In this document: piece by piece, positions 49,679 to 57,743 of the stretch
How positions within the stretch are numbered: the stretch's first letter is position 1
Layout: the number at the start of each line of letters is the position of its first letter
Assembly: GCF_022230955.1 (NCBI RefSeq)
Contig: NZ_JAKKFI010000101.1
Location: 21,541-85,540 of the forward strand
Direction of reading: 5' to 3'
DNA: 64,000 nt
Origin: Micromonospora cabrerizensis
GTDB taxonomy: Bacteria; Actinomycetota; Actinomycetes; Mycobacteriales; Micromonosporaceae
Program-made: the position numbers and the translations under genes
The notes under the pieces: model-generated
What the model was told of the DNA's origin: nothing
Seen by the model: the letters and a program-made list of their open reading frames with translations, nothing else
The model's database searches: none

Positions 49679-50561
49679 TGTGACCCCGCCCGCCCTGGTC
49701 GCGGACCCGGCCGGCGAAGGTTCGGACCAGGGTGGCCACCTCGTCCGCCCGCGTGTCGAGCACGAAGTGCCCACCGTCGAGCAGGTGAACCTCCGCTCCG
49801 GGGACGTCGGCGCGGTACGCCTCCGGTTCGGTGCTCTCGAACGAGGTGTCGTACCGGCCCCAGACGACCAGCAGTGGTGGCTGGGTCCGGCGGAGCCAGT
49901 CCTGCCAGGTCGGGTACGAGGCGACATTGGTGCGGTAGTCGTACATCAGGTCCAGTTGGATCTCGATCTGTCCGGGACGACTGAGGAAGGCGTGCTCGTC
50001 GACCCACAGGTCGGGGTCGTACCGGTCCGGGTCCGGGTCCCTGCCGACGTGGCGGGTGCGGGTCGCCTCCAGCGAGAGGACGTTCTCCCGGATCGCGGCC
50101 TCGTGCCCGGCGCGGTCCTGCCAGTACGCCCGCCGGGTGGCCCAGAGCGGCCCCAGGCCGGAGTCGTGGGCCACCGCGTTCTGCACGATGAGGCCGCGCA
50201 GTCGACCCGGATCGGCGAGGGCCATCCGGAACCCCACCGGCCCGCCGTAGTCCTGCACGTAGAGCAGGTAGTGCTCGGCGCCGACGGCGGTGGCGAAGTG
50301 GGCCATCACGTCGGCGAGCCGGTCGAACGTGTACGGGAAACGGTCCGGATCGGGGGCGTCGGTGTGCCCGAAACCCGGAAGGTCCGGAGCGATCAGGCGG
50401 AACTGGTCGGCGAGCCGGTCGAGCAAGGGCTCGAACATCCGCGACGAGGACGGGAAGCCGTGCAGGAGCAGCAGTGCGGGTGCGTCCGGTGCGCCGGCCT
50501 CCCGATAGAAGACGGAGAGCCCGTCCACGACCGTGCTGCGGTAGCGCGTGTGCGTACCCAT
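49659..50561 (-). CDS. Alpha/beta hydrolase, epoxide hydrolase/haloalkane dehalogenase-like
   Basis: A 300-residue hydrolase with oxyanion motif LLLHGFPSSSRMF and an aspartate nucleophile in LYVQDYGGPVGFRMAL, where serine esterases have GxSxG. The acid lies near WGRYDTSFEST and the histidine in DGGHFVLDTRADE. The Asp nucleophile favours epoxide hydrolase or dehalogenase activity. ATG 50561 is 116 bases from the TetR operator. It forms an operon with the flavin reductase-like gene. Confidence 0.85.
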   Translation of the reverse strand: MGTHTRYRSTVVDGLSVFYREAGAPDAPALLLLHGFPSSSRMFEPLLDRLADQFRLIAPDLPGFGHTDAPDPDRFPYTFDRLADVMAHFATAVGAEHYLLYVQDYGGPVGFRMALADPGRLRGLIVQNAVAHDSGLGPLWATRRAYWQDRAGHEAAIRENVLSLEATRTRHVGRDPDPDRYDPDLWVDEHAFLSRPGQIEIQLDLMYDYRTNVASYPTWQDWLRRTQPPLLVVWGRYDTSFESTEPEAYRADVPGAEVHLLDGGHFVLDTRADEVATLVRTFAGRVRDQGGRGHNVSRES

Positions 50562-50676
50562 GGCGACTGCCCCCGTTCCGGATGACCGCACCATAACGGC
50601 GGCCCGGCACAGCCGGAGGGTGTTCGCTCCTCGCCAACCTCCGGCATCAACGAGCACCGGCTCCTTGACGCCACGA

Positions 50677-50711
50677 GCTAATGCTGTTAGCTTTTGGCTA
50701 ACCACATTAGC
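50677..50711. promoter_or_regulatory. Imperfect inverted repeat, probable TetR operator
   Basis: Arms 50677-50691 (GCTAATGCTGTTAGC) and 50697-50711 match in 12 of 15 positions as inverted repeats around a 5-base centre. It contains two GCTAA/TTAGC pairs. It lies 20 bases before the hydrolase-TetR operon and could also overlap the promoter of the divergent epoxide hydrolase-like gene. Confidence 0.65.
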
Positions 50712-50730
50712 CACTCCCCCGGAGGACGTC

Positions 50731-51567
50731 ATGACCGAACACCTGAGCAGGGCCGGCAACACCCTCGCCTACGACGTGACCGGGCAGGGCCCCCTGGTCG
50801 TCCTGGCACACGGCATGGGCGACAGCCGGCACTCCTACCGCTTCCTCGCTCCGGCCCTGGCCGCAGCCGGGTACCGGGTCGCCAACGTCGACCTCCGCGG
50901 CTGCGGCGACTCCAGCCTCGGCTGGGACGGCTACAGCCGCACCGACATCGCGGGTGACCTCGTCGCCGTCGTACGCCACCTCGGCGGCCCGGCCGTGATC
51001 ATCGGCCAGTCGATCAGCGGTGGTGCCGCGACCATCGCGGCCGCCACGGCCCCCGAGCTGATCAGCGGTGTGATCGAGCTGGCCCCCTTCACCCGCGCAC
51101 AGTCCGTCGACCTCGGTGGGTTGCTGCGGGTGCGGCGCTTCCGGGCCGGGTTCATCCAACTGGCGCAGGTCCTCCTGCGGGGGAGTCTGACGAGCTGGAA
51201 GAAGTACCTCGACATCGCGGTGCCGACCAAGCCGGCCGACTGGGCCAGCGAGCTGGCGCGCATCGAGGCCAAGATGGGCGAGCCCGGCCGGATGAAGGTC
51301 CTCCAGGCCATGGCCAAGTCGAGCCCGAGCGACGCCGGTGCGCAACTGCCCAACGTCACCTGCCCGGTCCTGGTGATCCAGGGCAGCGCCGACCCCGACT
51401 GGGCCGACCCGCGTGCCGAGGGCGAGCGCATCATCGCCGACCTGCCCTCGGGGCTCGGGGAGCTGGCCGTCATCGAGGGAGCGGGTCACTACCCGCACGT
51501 CCAGACGCCGGACCAGGTCCTCGCACTGGCCCTGCCCTTCCTCGCCCGGACGTTGGCCAATGCCTAA
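50731..51567 (+). CDS. Alpha/beta hydrolase (serine type)
   Basis: A 278-residue hydrolase: oxyanion LAHGMGDSRHSYRF, VDLRGCGDSS, nucleophile elbow IIGQSISGGAATIAA (GxSxSG form), acid in IQGSADPDWADP and histidine in EGAGHYPHVQ. The ATG has GGAGGA 7 bases upstream. It is cotranscribed with the TetR regulator, whose start lies inside its last codons, and is preceded by the TetR-like operator, so its expression is probably induced by a compound it degrades. Substrate unknown. Confidence 0.88.
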   Translation: MTEHLSRAGNTLAYDVTGQGPLVVLAHGMGDSRHSYRFLAPALAAAGYRVANVDLRGCGDSSLGWDGYSRTDIAGDLVAVVRHLGGPAVIIGQSISGGAATIAAATAPELISGVIELAPFTRAQSVDLGGLLRVRRFRAGFIQLAQVLLRGSLTSWKKYLDIAVPTKPADWASELARIEAKMGEPGRMKVLQAMAKSSPSDAGAQLPNVTCPVLVIQGSADPDWADPRAEGERIIADLPSGLGELAVIEGAGHYPHVQTPDQVLALALPFLARTLANA

Positions 51568-52135
51568 GTCCCGCCTCACTCCGGCGACGGTCACCGAGGC
51601 GGCCGCCGCGCTGGTCGACGAGGTCGGCTTCGACCACCTCAGCATGGGCCTGCTGGCCGAACGGCTCGGGATCAAGACCCCGTCGCTCTACAAGCACGTC
51701 AGCAGCCAGGCCGACCTGGCCCACCGGATCGCCGCCCTGGCCATGACCGAGATCGGCGATGCCGTCCGGGACGCGACCCAGGGCCGCGCCGGCCGCGACG
51801 CCCTGGTCGCCGGAGCGCAGGCCATGCGGAGGTACGTGCGGGAACACCCCGGTCGGTACGCGGCAGGCAACGCCGCACGCGCGACCGGGCCCGACGACCC
51901 GTTCGGCCTGGCCGCCGAGCGGGTGCTCGCCTCCTGGGCGGCCATGCTGCACGGCTACCGGCTGGACTCCCGCCAGGAGCTCCACGCGATGCGAATGCTC
52001 CGCAGCACGCTGCACGGGTTCGCGACCCTGGAAGCGGGCGGCGGGTTCCAGATCGACACACCCGTCGACGACAGCTTCACCTGGATGATCGACTTCCTCG
52101 ACCAGGGCCTGCGGGGCCTCGTCACCACCCGCTGA
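51560..52135 (+). CDS. TetR/AcrR-family regulator
   Basis: A 191-residue repressor with the N-terminal helix-turn-helix TVTEAAAALVDEVGFDHLSM, GLLAERLGIKTPSLYKHVSS, then DLAHRIAALAMTEIGDAV. The C-terminal region (RRYVREHPGRYAAGNAAR, RMLRSTLHGFATLEAGGGF) is of the WHG-type ligand domain. The ATG overlaps the hydrolase stop by eight bases. It should bind the palindrome at 50677-50711 and so control itself, the hydrolase and perhaps the divergent operon. Confidence 0.9.
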   Translation: MPKSRLTPATVTEAAAALVDEVGFDHLSMGLLAERLGIKTPSLYKHVSSQADLAHRIAALAMTEIGDAVRDATQGRAGRDALVAGAQAMRRYVREHPGRYAAGNAARATGPDDPFGLAAERVLASWAAMLHGYRLDSRQELHAMRMLRSTLHGFATLEAGGGFQIDTPVDDSFTWMIDFLDQGLRGLVTTR

Positions 52136-52172
52136 CCCATGGCCGACGAGATCCGTCCAGTCTGAACGTCGG

Positions 52173-53867
52173 TCAGCGACGCGGGGTGACCGTGGCCAGC
52201 AGCTCCGGTTGGCGTCGGTCCAGGACGTCACCGGCCAGGTACGCGCCCAGCAGCGCCGCCCCCAGCCCGTACGCCGCGCCCACCGGCAGGGCCAGCCAGA
52301 GCCAGGCGTCGCCGAGCAGCGCCGCGGCCACCACCATCGGCACCGCCGCGACCGCCGAGGCGAGCATCGCCAGCAGGGTGAGCAGCCCCTTCGCCACACC
52401 CGCACCGCTGTTCATCGCGAACGGGTTGCTCGTCTCCGGCAGCGAGTACGCCCCGAGCACCGAGACGAGGCTGTTCACCGCGAGCCCGGCGCCGTAGGTG
52501 GCCACCAGGCCGCCGATGGTGAGCCCGATCCAGCCCGGCCGGCCGAGCACGATCGACAGCACCACCGCGACGAACGCCAGCATCGGCAGGACGTACAGCG
52601 AGAAGGCCGTCATCCGCGCGCCCAGCTCGACCCGTCCCGGCACCCCGGCCACCACGTTCACGGCGTACGCGCTGCCGTCGAAGCCGAACTGGTTGGCCAG
52701 GGTGACCGCCGCGACCACGCCCACGAAGAGCATGGAGATGGTGACCAGGACCGGTGAGCTGTTGGCGGCACTCGTCGTCGAATCGGGCCCGTCCCCGGCC
52801 ACGAAGCCCGCGCCGCCCAGGTTGATCATCACGGGCACGAAGATGCCGACCACCGCGATCGTGATCAGGTTGGCCCGGCGGCGGGCGTCCCGCCACCAGT
52901 AGCGGGCCTCACGGGCGACCAGGGCACCGAACCGGTCCCGACGGGCCCAGCCGGCGATGCGGGGGAAAAGTTGGGCGACAGCGCCACCGGTGACACCGCG
53001 TTGCACCGGAGCCTTGCCCGCGCTCGCCGCACCCACCATCGCCGACTCCAGCGACCGCGACCACCAGGCCAGCAGGGCACCGAGCGCCACCACCGTGATC
53101 AGCAACTTGACCGGCGCGGCCCACACCCGACCCTGGGCGACGTCGATGCCGGCGGTCCACGGCGCGCCGAACGGCGTCCAGCCGATCACGGTCGCCACGC
53201 CGGTCAACCGGGTCCAGTCGGCCTCCCGCAGCGCGGCGAGACCGAACACCTGCAACGGGCCGAGCAGCGCGGCGGTCACCGCCAGCAGCACGGCCGCCAG
53301 ATCGCGGACCCGACGGGACCGCAACATGGTCGCGAAGGCGCTCGTCAGCGCCCGACTGGCGGCCACGCAGAGCAGCAGCCCGGCGATCACACCGACCACG
53401 GCCACCAGCCCCGCCGACCAACCGCCCAACGACCAGGCCGTGAGCACCAGCCCGAACGACGCGATCAGCACCGCCAGCACCGGCACGCTGACCAGGGCCG
53501 CCGCGAACAGACCGGTCACCAGGGTGCGGCGGGTCAGCGGCAGCAGCGCGAACCGGGCCGGGTCCAGTGTCTCGTCCACACCGAAGAAGACCAGCGGCAG
53601 GAGCAGCCAACCGAGCACCAGCAACCCACCGCCCGCCGCCGCGACCAGCACCGCGTACTGGCCCTCGCCCGTCAGACCGGGCAGGGCGAAGAGGAAGAAG
53701 CCGCTGACGGCGAACCACAGGCCGAGCAGCGCGCCGCCGATGAACAGGGCGATCCGCCAGCCCTGGCCCCGGAAGTTGTTGCCCATCACCCGCAGCTTCA
53801 GCCGTACGAAGTGCCGGGCGGAGACCGTACGGACGGGCGTGGCGTCCGTGCTCACCGGGACAGCCAC
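52173..53867 (-). CDS. ABC transporter permease (ABC-2 type, exporter)
   Basis: A 564-residue membrane protein with about 12 to 14 hydrophobic helices and no obvious enzymatic motif. It begins with a cytosolic RTVSARHFVRLKLRVMGNNF and follows the ATPase gene. It matches ABC-2-type exporter permeases of actinobacteria. GTG 53867 has GAGGAG five bases upstream and overlaps the ATPase stop by 16 bases; GTG 53855 is another possibility. The exported compound is unknown. It converges on the TetR gene. Confidence 0.85.
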   Translation of the reverse strand: MAVPVSTDATPVRTVSARHFVRLKLRVMGNNFRGQGWRIALFIGGALLGLWFAVSGFFLFALPGLTGEGQYAVLVAAAGGGLLVLGWLLLPLVFFGVDETLDPARFALLPLTRRTLVTGLFAAALVSVPVLAVLIASFGLVLTAWSLGGWSAGLVAVVGVIAGLLLCVAASRALTSAFATMLRSRRVRDLAAVLLAVTAALLGPLQVFGLAALREADWTRLTGVATVIGWTPFGAPWTAGIDVAQGRVWAAPVKLLITVVALGALLAWWSRSLESAMVGAASAGKAPVQRGVTGGAVAQLFPRIAGWARRDRFGALVAREARYWWRDARRRANLITIAVVGIFVPVMINLGGAGFVAGDGPDSTTSAANSSPVLVTISMLFVGVVAAVTLANQFGFDGSAYAVNVVAGVPGRVELGARMTAFSLYVLPMLAFVAVVLSIVLGRPGWIGLTIGGLVATYGAGLAVNSLVSVLGAYSLPETSNPFAMNSGAGVAKGLLTLLAMLASAVAAVPMVVAAALLGDAWLWLALPVGAAYGLGAALLGAYLAGDVLDRRQPELLATVTPRR

Positions 53868-54616
53868 GACAGCTCCTCGCCCGTCGCGGTGCGCCCGCCG
53901 ACCACCTCGACGAAGACCTGCTCCAACGAGCGGTCACCACGGACCTCGCCGATCGTCCCGACCCGCTTGATGGTGCCGCTGGCCAGGATCGCCACGTGCG
54001 AGCAGAGTCGCTCGACGACCTCCATCACGTGACTGGAGAAGACCACCGTGCCGCCGCCGGCCGCGTACCTGGTGAGGATGTCCCGGATCAGGGCCGCGGA
54101 CACCGGGTCGACCGCCTCGAACGGCTCGTCCAACACCAGCACCCGAGGGCCGTGCAGCAGCGCGCAGGCCAGGCCGATCTTCTTCTTCATGCCCGCCGAG
54201 TAATCCACCACCAGCGTCCGACCGGCGTCGCCGAGCGCCAGCACGTCCAGCAGCTCCGCGGCCCGCTGGTCGACCACCGCCGGGTCCATCCCCCGCAACA
54301 AACCGTTGTACGCCAGCAGCTCCGCCCCGGTCAGCCGGTCGAACAGCCGCACCCCGTCGGGCATCACGCCGAGCAGCCGCTTGGCCGCCACCGGGTCCTG
54401 CCAGACGTCCTGCCCGAGCACCCGGGCCGAGCCGGCATCCGGGCGCAACAGCCCGACCGCCATCGACAGGGTCGTGGTCTTGCCGGCGCCGTTCGGGCCG
54501 AGCAGACCGTAGAAGGAGCCGGCGGGGACGTCCAGGTCGACGCCGGCCACCGCGATCGTGCCGTCGAACCGCTTGGCCAGGCCACGCAGTGCGAGCGCGG
54601 GGTGCTCAACAGTCAT
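53852..54616 (-). CDS. ABC transporter ATP-binding protein
   Basis: A 254-residue ATPase: Walker A LLGPNGAGKTTTL, Q-loop region GVMPDGVRLFDRL, signature DYSAGMKKKIGLA (SAGM variant of LSGGQ), Walker B VLVLDEPFEAVDP and switch FSSHVMEVVERL. It is of the ABC-2 exporter type. TAACGT lies 6 bases before the ATG (leaderless). It forms a two-gene operon with the permease. Confidence 0.92.
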   Translation of the reverse strand: MTVEHPALALRGLAKRFDGTIAVAGVDLDVPAGSFYGLLGPNGAGKTTTLSMAVGLLRPDAGSARVLGQDVWQDPVAAKRLLGVMPDGVRLFDRLTGAELLAYNGLLRGMDPAVVDQRAAELLDVLALGDAGRTLVVDYSAGMKKKIGLACALLHGPRVLVLDEPFEAVDPVSAALIRDILTRYAAGGGTVVFSSHVMEVVERLCSHVAILASGTIKRVGTIGEVRGDRSLEQVFVEVVGGRTATGEELSWLSR

Positions 54617-54712
54617 GCGCCGACGTTATCCGTCGATCGCCGGTTCTGTCGTCCGGCGACGGGCGGACCCGAGATCATCCCCGAGGGGGACGGGCCCAGC
54701 GGCAGGAGCGGG

Positions 54713-56353
54713 TCACATCCGGAGGGCTTCCGGGGTGTGCAGGCGGAGCATCGTGGCCGCGACGTCGACCGGGGCGCGGCGTCGGGTGGCCATGGACACC
54801 GCGACCATCACCGTGAAGGCCAGCGGCACCGTCCAGGCCGCCGGCTGCGTGGTGAGCGTGGCCGGCCAACCGGACAGCGGCGGGCCCAGCACGGTGACCA
54901 GCACCGCGCCGATCGCCGCCCCGCCGCCGACCAGTACGCCGGCGGCCGCGCCCAGGTCGGTCAGGCCACGCCACCAGATGCCGAGCACCAGCAGCGGGCA
55001 GAAGCTCGACGCGGCGACCGCGAAGGCCAGCCCGACCACCTGCGACACGTCCAGCCCGGAGACGTGCAGCGCCAGCACCGTCGGCACCGCTCCGGCGATC
55101 ACCGTGGCCAACCGGAAGCCGCGTACCGAGCCTCGGCCGAGCACATCCGTCGAGATCACCCCGGCGACGCTGGTCAGCAGCCCGGACGAGGTGGAGAGGA
55201 AGGCCGCGAACGCGCCCGCCGAGACCAGCGCGGCGAGCAGACGCCCGACCGTCCCGTCGCCGAGGGCCGCACCGGGCAGCAGCACCACCACCGCGTCGGT
55301 CTGCCCGCTGACCAGCAACTGCGGGGTGTAGATCCGGCCGAGCACCCCGTACAGGGTGGGCAGCAGATAGAAGGCACCGACCAGGGCCAGTACGACCAGG
55401 GTGGTCCGGCGTGCCGCCGCGCCGTCGGGGTTGGTGTAGAAGCGGACCAGCACGTGCGGCAGGCCCATGGTGCCCAGGAACGTGGCGAGGATCAGCGAGT
55501 ACGTCCCGAAGAGCCCCCGGTCGTCGTCACCCGCGGCGCTGGGCAGCAACCAGTCGTTGGCGTCGGCCGCCACCCCGGACACGTCCGGCACCGGGTCGCC
55601 GGCGGCGAAGGTCAACTCGTCGCCGGGGCGTACCTCCCGGATCTCGCCGTCGGGCAGGGTGAGGGTCGCGCGGTGCTCGACCACGACGGTGGTCGCGGCC
55701 CGGAACGTCGGCCCGTCGGGCGGGGTCACCGCCGGGCGGCCGTCGGCCTGCCACTGCAACGCCAGGAAGATCACCGGTACGGCGAGTGCGGTCAGCTTGA
55801 GCCAGTACTGGAACGCCTGCACGAAGGTGATCGCCCGCATACCGCCCAGCGCCACGTTCGCGGTGACCACGGCGGCCACCAGCAGGGCGCCCACCGGGTA
55901 CGGGGATCCGGCCACCGTGGCCAGGGTCAGCCCGGCGCCCTGGAGCTGCGGCACCAGGTAGAGCCAACCGATGAAGATCACGAAGGCGGTGGCCAGGATG
56001 CGCAGCCGGCGGGACCCCAGCCGCAGCTCGCAGAAGTCGGGCAGGGTGAACGCGCCGGAGCGGCGCAGCGGCGCCGCCACGAAGAGCAGCAGGGCCAGGT
56101 ATCCGGCGGCGAACCCGACCGGGTACCAGAGGACGTCCACGCCGTACTTGAGAACCAGCCCGGCGATGCCCAGGAAGCTCGCCGCCGACAGGTACTCCCC
56201 GCCGATCGCGGCGGCGTTCCACGTCGGGCTGATCGCCCGGGACGCGACCAGGAAGTCCGATGTGGTCCGGGCCAGTCGCAGCCCGTAGAAGCCGATCCCG
56301 ACGGTCACCAGGGTGACCGCCACGATGGCCGGAACCACGAAGTCGTTGCCCAC
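54713..56353 (-). CDS. Sodium:solute symporter (SSS), second
   Basis: A 546-residue SSS protein with SDFLVASRAISPTWNAAAIGG, EYLSAASFLGIAG, VPQLQGAGLTLATV, GGMRAITFVQAFQYWLKL and LGTMGLPHVLVRFYTNP. Residues about 201-280 form a long extracytoplasmic insertion with a beta-like region (ATTVVVEHRATLTLPDGEI). GTG 56353 follows the small membrane gene stop by one base. It is downstream of a LytTR system and may transport pyruvate, acetate or a similar acid, under its control. Confidence 0.88.
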   Translation of the reverse strand: MGNDFVVPAIVAVTLVTVGIGFYGLRLARTTSDFLVASRAISPTWNAAAIGGEYLSAASFLGIAGLVLKYGVDVLWYPVGFAAGYLALLLFVAAPLRRSGAFTLPDFCELRLGSRRLRILATAFVIFIGWLYLVPQLQGAGLTLATVAGSPYPVGALLVAAVVTANVALGGMRAITFVQAFQYWLKLTALAVPVIFLALQWQADGRPAVTPPDGPTFRAATTVVVEHRATLTLPDGEIREVRPGDELTFAAGDPVPDVSGVAADANDWLLPSAAGDDDRGLFGTYSLILATFLGTMGLPHVLVRFYTNPDGAAARRTTLVVLALVGAFYLLPTLYGVLGRIYTPQLLVSGQTDAVVVLLPGAALGDGTVGRLLAALVSAGAFAAFLSTSSGLLTSVAGVISTDVLGRGSVRGFRLATVIAGAVPTVLALHVSGLDVSQVVGLAFAVAASSFCPLLVLGIWWRGLTDLGAAAGVLVGGGAAIGAVLVTVLGPPLSGWPATLTTQPAAWTVPLAFTVMVAVSMATRRRAPVDVAATMLRLHTPEALRM

Positions 56354-56354
56354 C

Positions 56355-56768
56355 TCAGTGCTCCGGCCGCTGCACCAGGTCGGTGAAGTCCTGCTCGTTG
56401 CGCTCGGCCAGTCGCACGTACGCCCAGCCCACCCCGATCAGGAACGGGAAGGAGGCCACCCCGAGCAGCAGCCACGGCAGGTTGACGCCGCCGATGGTGG
56501 TCCGGCCGAGCGAGGGTGCGATGGCGAACAGCCAGGGCAGCCCGCCCAGCCCGATGGCCACCACCAGCGAGAGCCGCAGCGCCAGCGCGAGTTGGGCCCG
56601 GACCAGGCCGCGCACCAGCGCCTCACCGACCTGGGTCTGCTGGGCCAGCTCGGCGCGGGTCCGTTCGGCACGGGTGTCCTGCCGGGTGATCTCGGCCAGC
56701 ACGATCCGGGCCCGCCGGGGCGGCGGTACCGCACCGCCCGACCCCACGTCAGGGAGTTGCTTGGCCAC
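56355..56768 (-). CDS. Small two-helix membrane protein accompanying the symporter (DUF485-like)
   Basis: A 137-residue protein with a basic N-terminal region that may be coiled (ITRQDTRAERTRAELAQQTQV). Two membrane helices follow (LALALRLSLVVAIGLGGLPWLF and LPWLLLGVASFPFLIGVGWAYV), then an acidic end. Position just before the SSS gene with a 1-base gap matches DUF485 partners, although its sequence is divergent. GTG 56768 is the start. Its function is unknown. Confidence 0.7.
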   Translation of the reverse strand: MAKQLPDVGSGGAVPPPRRARIVLAEITRQDTRAERTRAELAQQTQVGEALVRGLVRAQLALALRLSLVVAIGLGGLPWLFAIAPSLGRTTIGGVNLPWLLLGVASFPFLIGVGWAYVRLAERNEQDFTDLVQRPEH

Positions 56769-56835
56769 CCCGGCAGTCTCACCCGCCGCGCCGGATTGTC
56801 AAGCTGCCACGGTCACCAGGATCGGCCCGGCAGCC

Positions 56836-56851
56836 GGGCCGGTACCGGCCC
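56836..56851. repeat. Perfect 16-base palindrome
   Basis: GGGCCGGTACCGGCCC is its own reverse complement and is flanked by CAGCC (56831-56835) and GGCTG (56857-56861), so a larger cruciform can form. It lies in the 248-base spacer before the second symporter operon. Confidence 0.5.
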
Positions 56852-56955
56852 GGCCCGGCTGCCCGGACAGGTTGTGGACCTCCAACCGGCCGGTCGACGT
56901 TCCGGTCGGGCGCCAATGGATTCGGCGATGGTCCGTGGAGATCGGTGGGTGGCGT

Positions 56956-56996
56956 TGTGAATAACCTGTGGAGAACGGTTCACGGCTGTGGATAAC
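56956..56996 (+). promoter_or_regulatory. Three TGTGnAnAAC direct repeats upstream of the second symporter operon
   Basis: TGTGAATAAC (56956), TGTGGAGAAC (56967) and TGTGGATAAC (56987) are in the same orientation with starts 11 and 20 bases apart, about one and two helical turns. They may bind the LytTR regulator coded nearby, whose family recognises direct repeats about 21 bases apart. DnaA boxes are the alternative. Confidence 0.45.
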
Positions 56997-57016
56997 TCGG
57001 TGGCCTCAGCGGACGG

Positions 57017-57679
57017 TCACTCCGGGCCGACGCGCTCCGGGCGGGCGGAGGCGGAGCCGAGCCAGGTGTGCGGGTTGCCGTACCAGCACCAGCCCAGCTT
57101 CGGCGCGCCCTGGCTGATCCAGATTGCGGGCACCCGCTTGTCGCCGCACCGGGAGCCGACGAGCGAGAAGCACCGGTTGCTGGCCAGCGCGGCCGGGTGC
57201 AGCGTGACGAAGGCCAGCCCCTCGTCGATGGTGAGCGGCAACCGACCCTGGGCGGTGATCCCCTCCATGGCGGTGGCCGGGGCCAGGTTGCGGAACTCCT
57301 CGCCCCGGTCGACGTCGAAGAGCAGGTACGCCGGCCCGGCCGGCACCTCCAACTCCTTGATCGGGTCGAAGCGCGGCAGGTCGTCCTCGGCGTAGTTGCG
57401 GTCCAGGACCCCGGGCTTGCTCTTGCCGGCCAGGGTGGTGAGTTCCAGTCGTTCCCGCACCCCGATCAGGTCCCGGGTGATGACCAGCAGGAAGGCCACC
57501 CGGGCGTCGGTGGGGGCGGGCAGCCCGGCGGCACCCTCGATCGCCCTCGCCCGCAGGGGCTCGACCAGATCGCGGAAGGCGCTCTCGGGCAGTTCGGCGA
57601 GGGCGGGGTAGCCGAGCTGGACCAGTCGGTCGACCTGACGGTCGAACTCGGTGTCGGCGTCGAACGGGGAAACGGTCAC
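57017..57679 (-). CDS. DUF5701 family protein
   Basis: A 220-residue actinobacterial protein of unknown function. It has PFDADTEFDRQVDRLVQLGYPALAELP, LLVITRDLIGVRERLELTTL, YLLFDVDRGEEFRNLAPATA and SRCGDKRVPAIWISQGAPKLGWCWYGNPHTWLG near the end, a strongly conserved-looking segment. It stands between the response regulator and the symporter operon on the same strand. No enzymatic motif seen; the operon position may be incidental. Confidence 0.75.
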   Translation of the reverse strand: MTVSPFDADTEFDRQVDRLVQLGYPALAELPESAFRDLVEPLRARAIEGAAGLPAPTDARVAFLLVITRDLIGVRERLELTTLAGKSKPGVLDRNYAEDDLPRFDPIKELEVPAGPAYLLFDVDRGEEFRNLAPATAMEGITAQGRLPLTIDEGLAFVTLHPAALASNRCFSLVGSRCGDKRVPAIWISQGAPKLGWCWYGNPHTWLGSASARPERVGPE

Positions 57680-57743
57680 GGCAGCCTCCGGAAGTCGTAC
57701 GGACTAGCGTACAACGTACGGCAGCGGTCGTCTCATTCCCGGA

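Noticed and set aside
53996..56386. Plus-strand open frame of 796 residues opposite the ABC ATPase and second symporter
   Set aside because: The opposite strand carries clear transporter and ATPase motifs. The plus frame is a repetitive Arg/Gln/Gly shadow.
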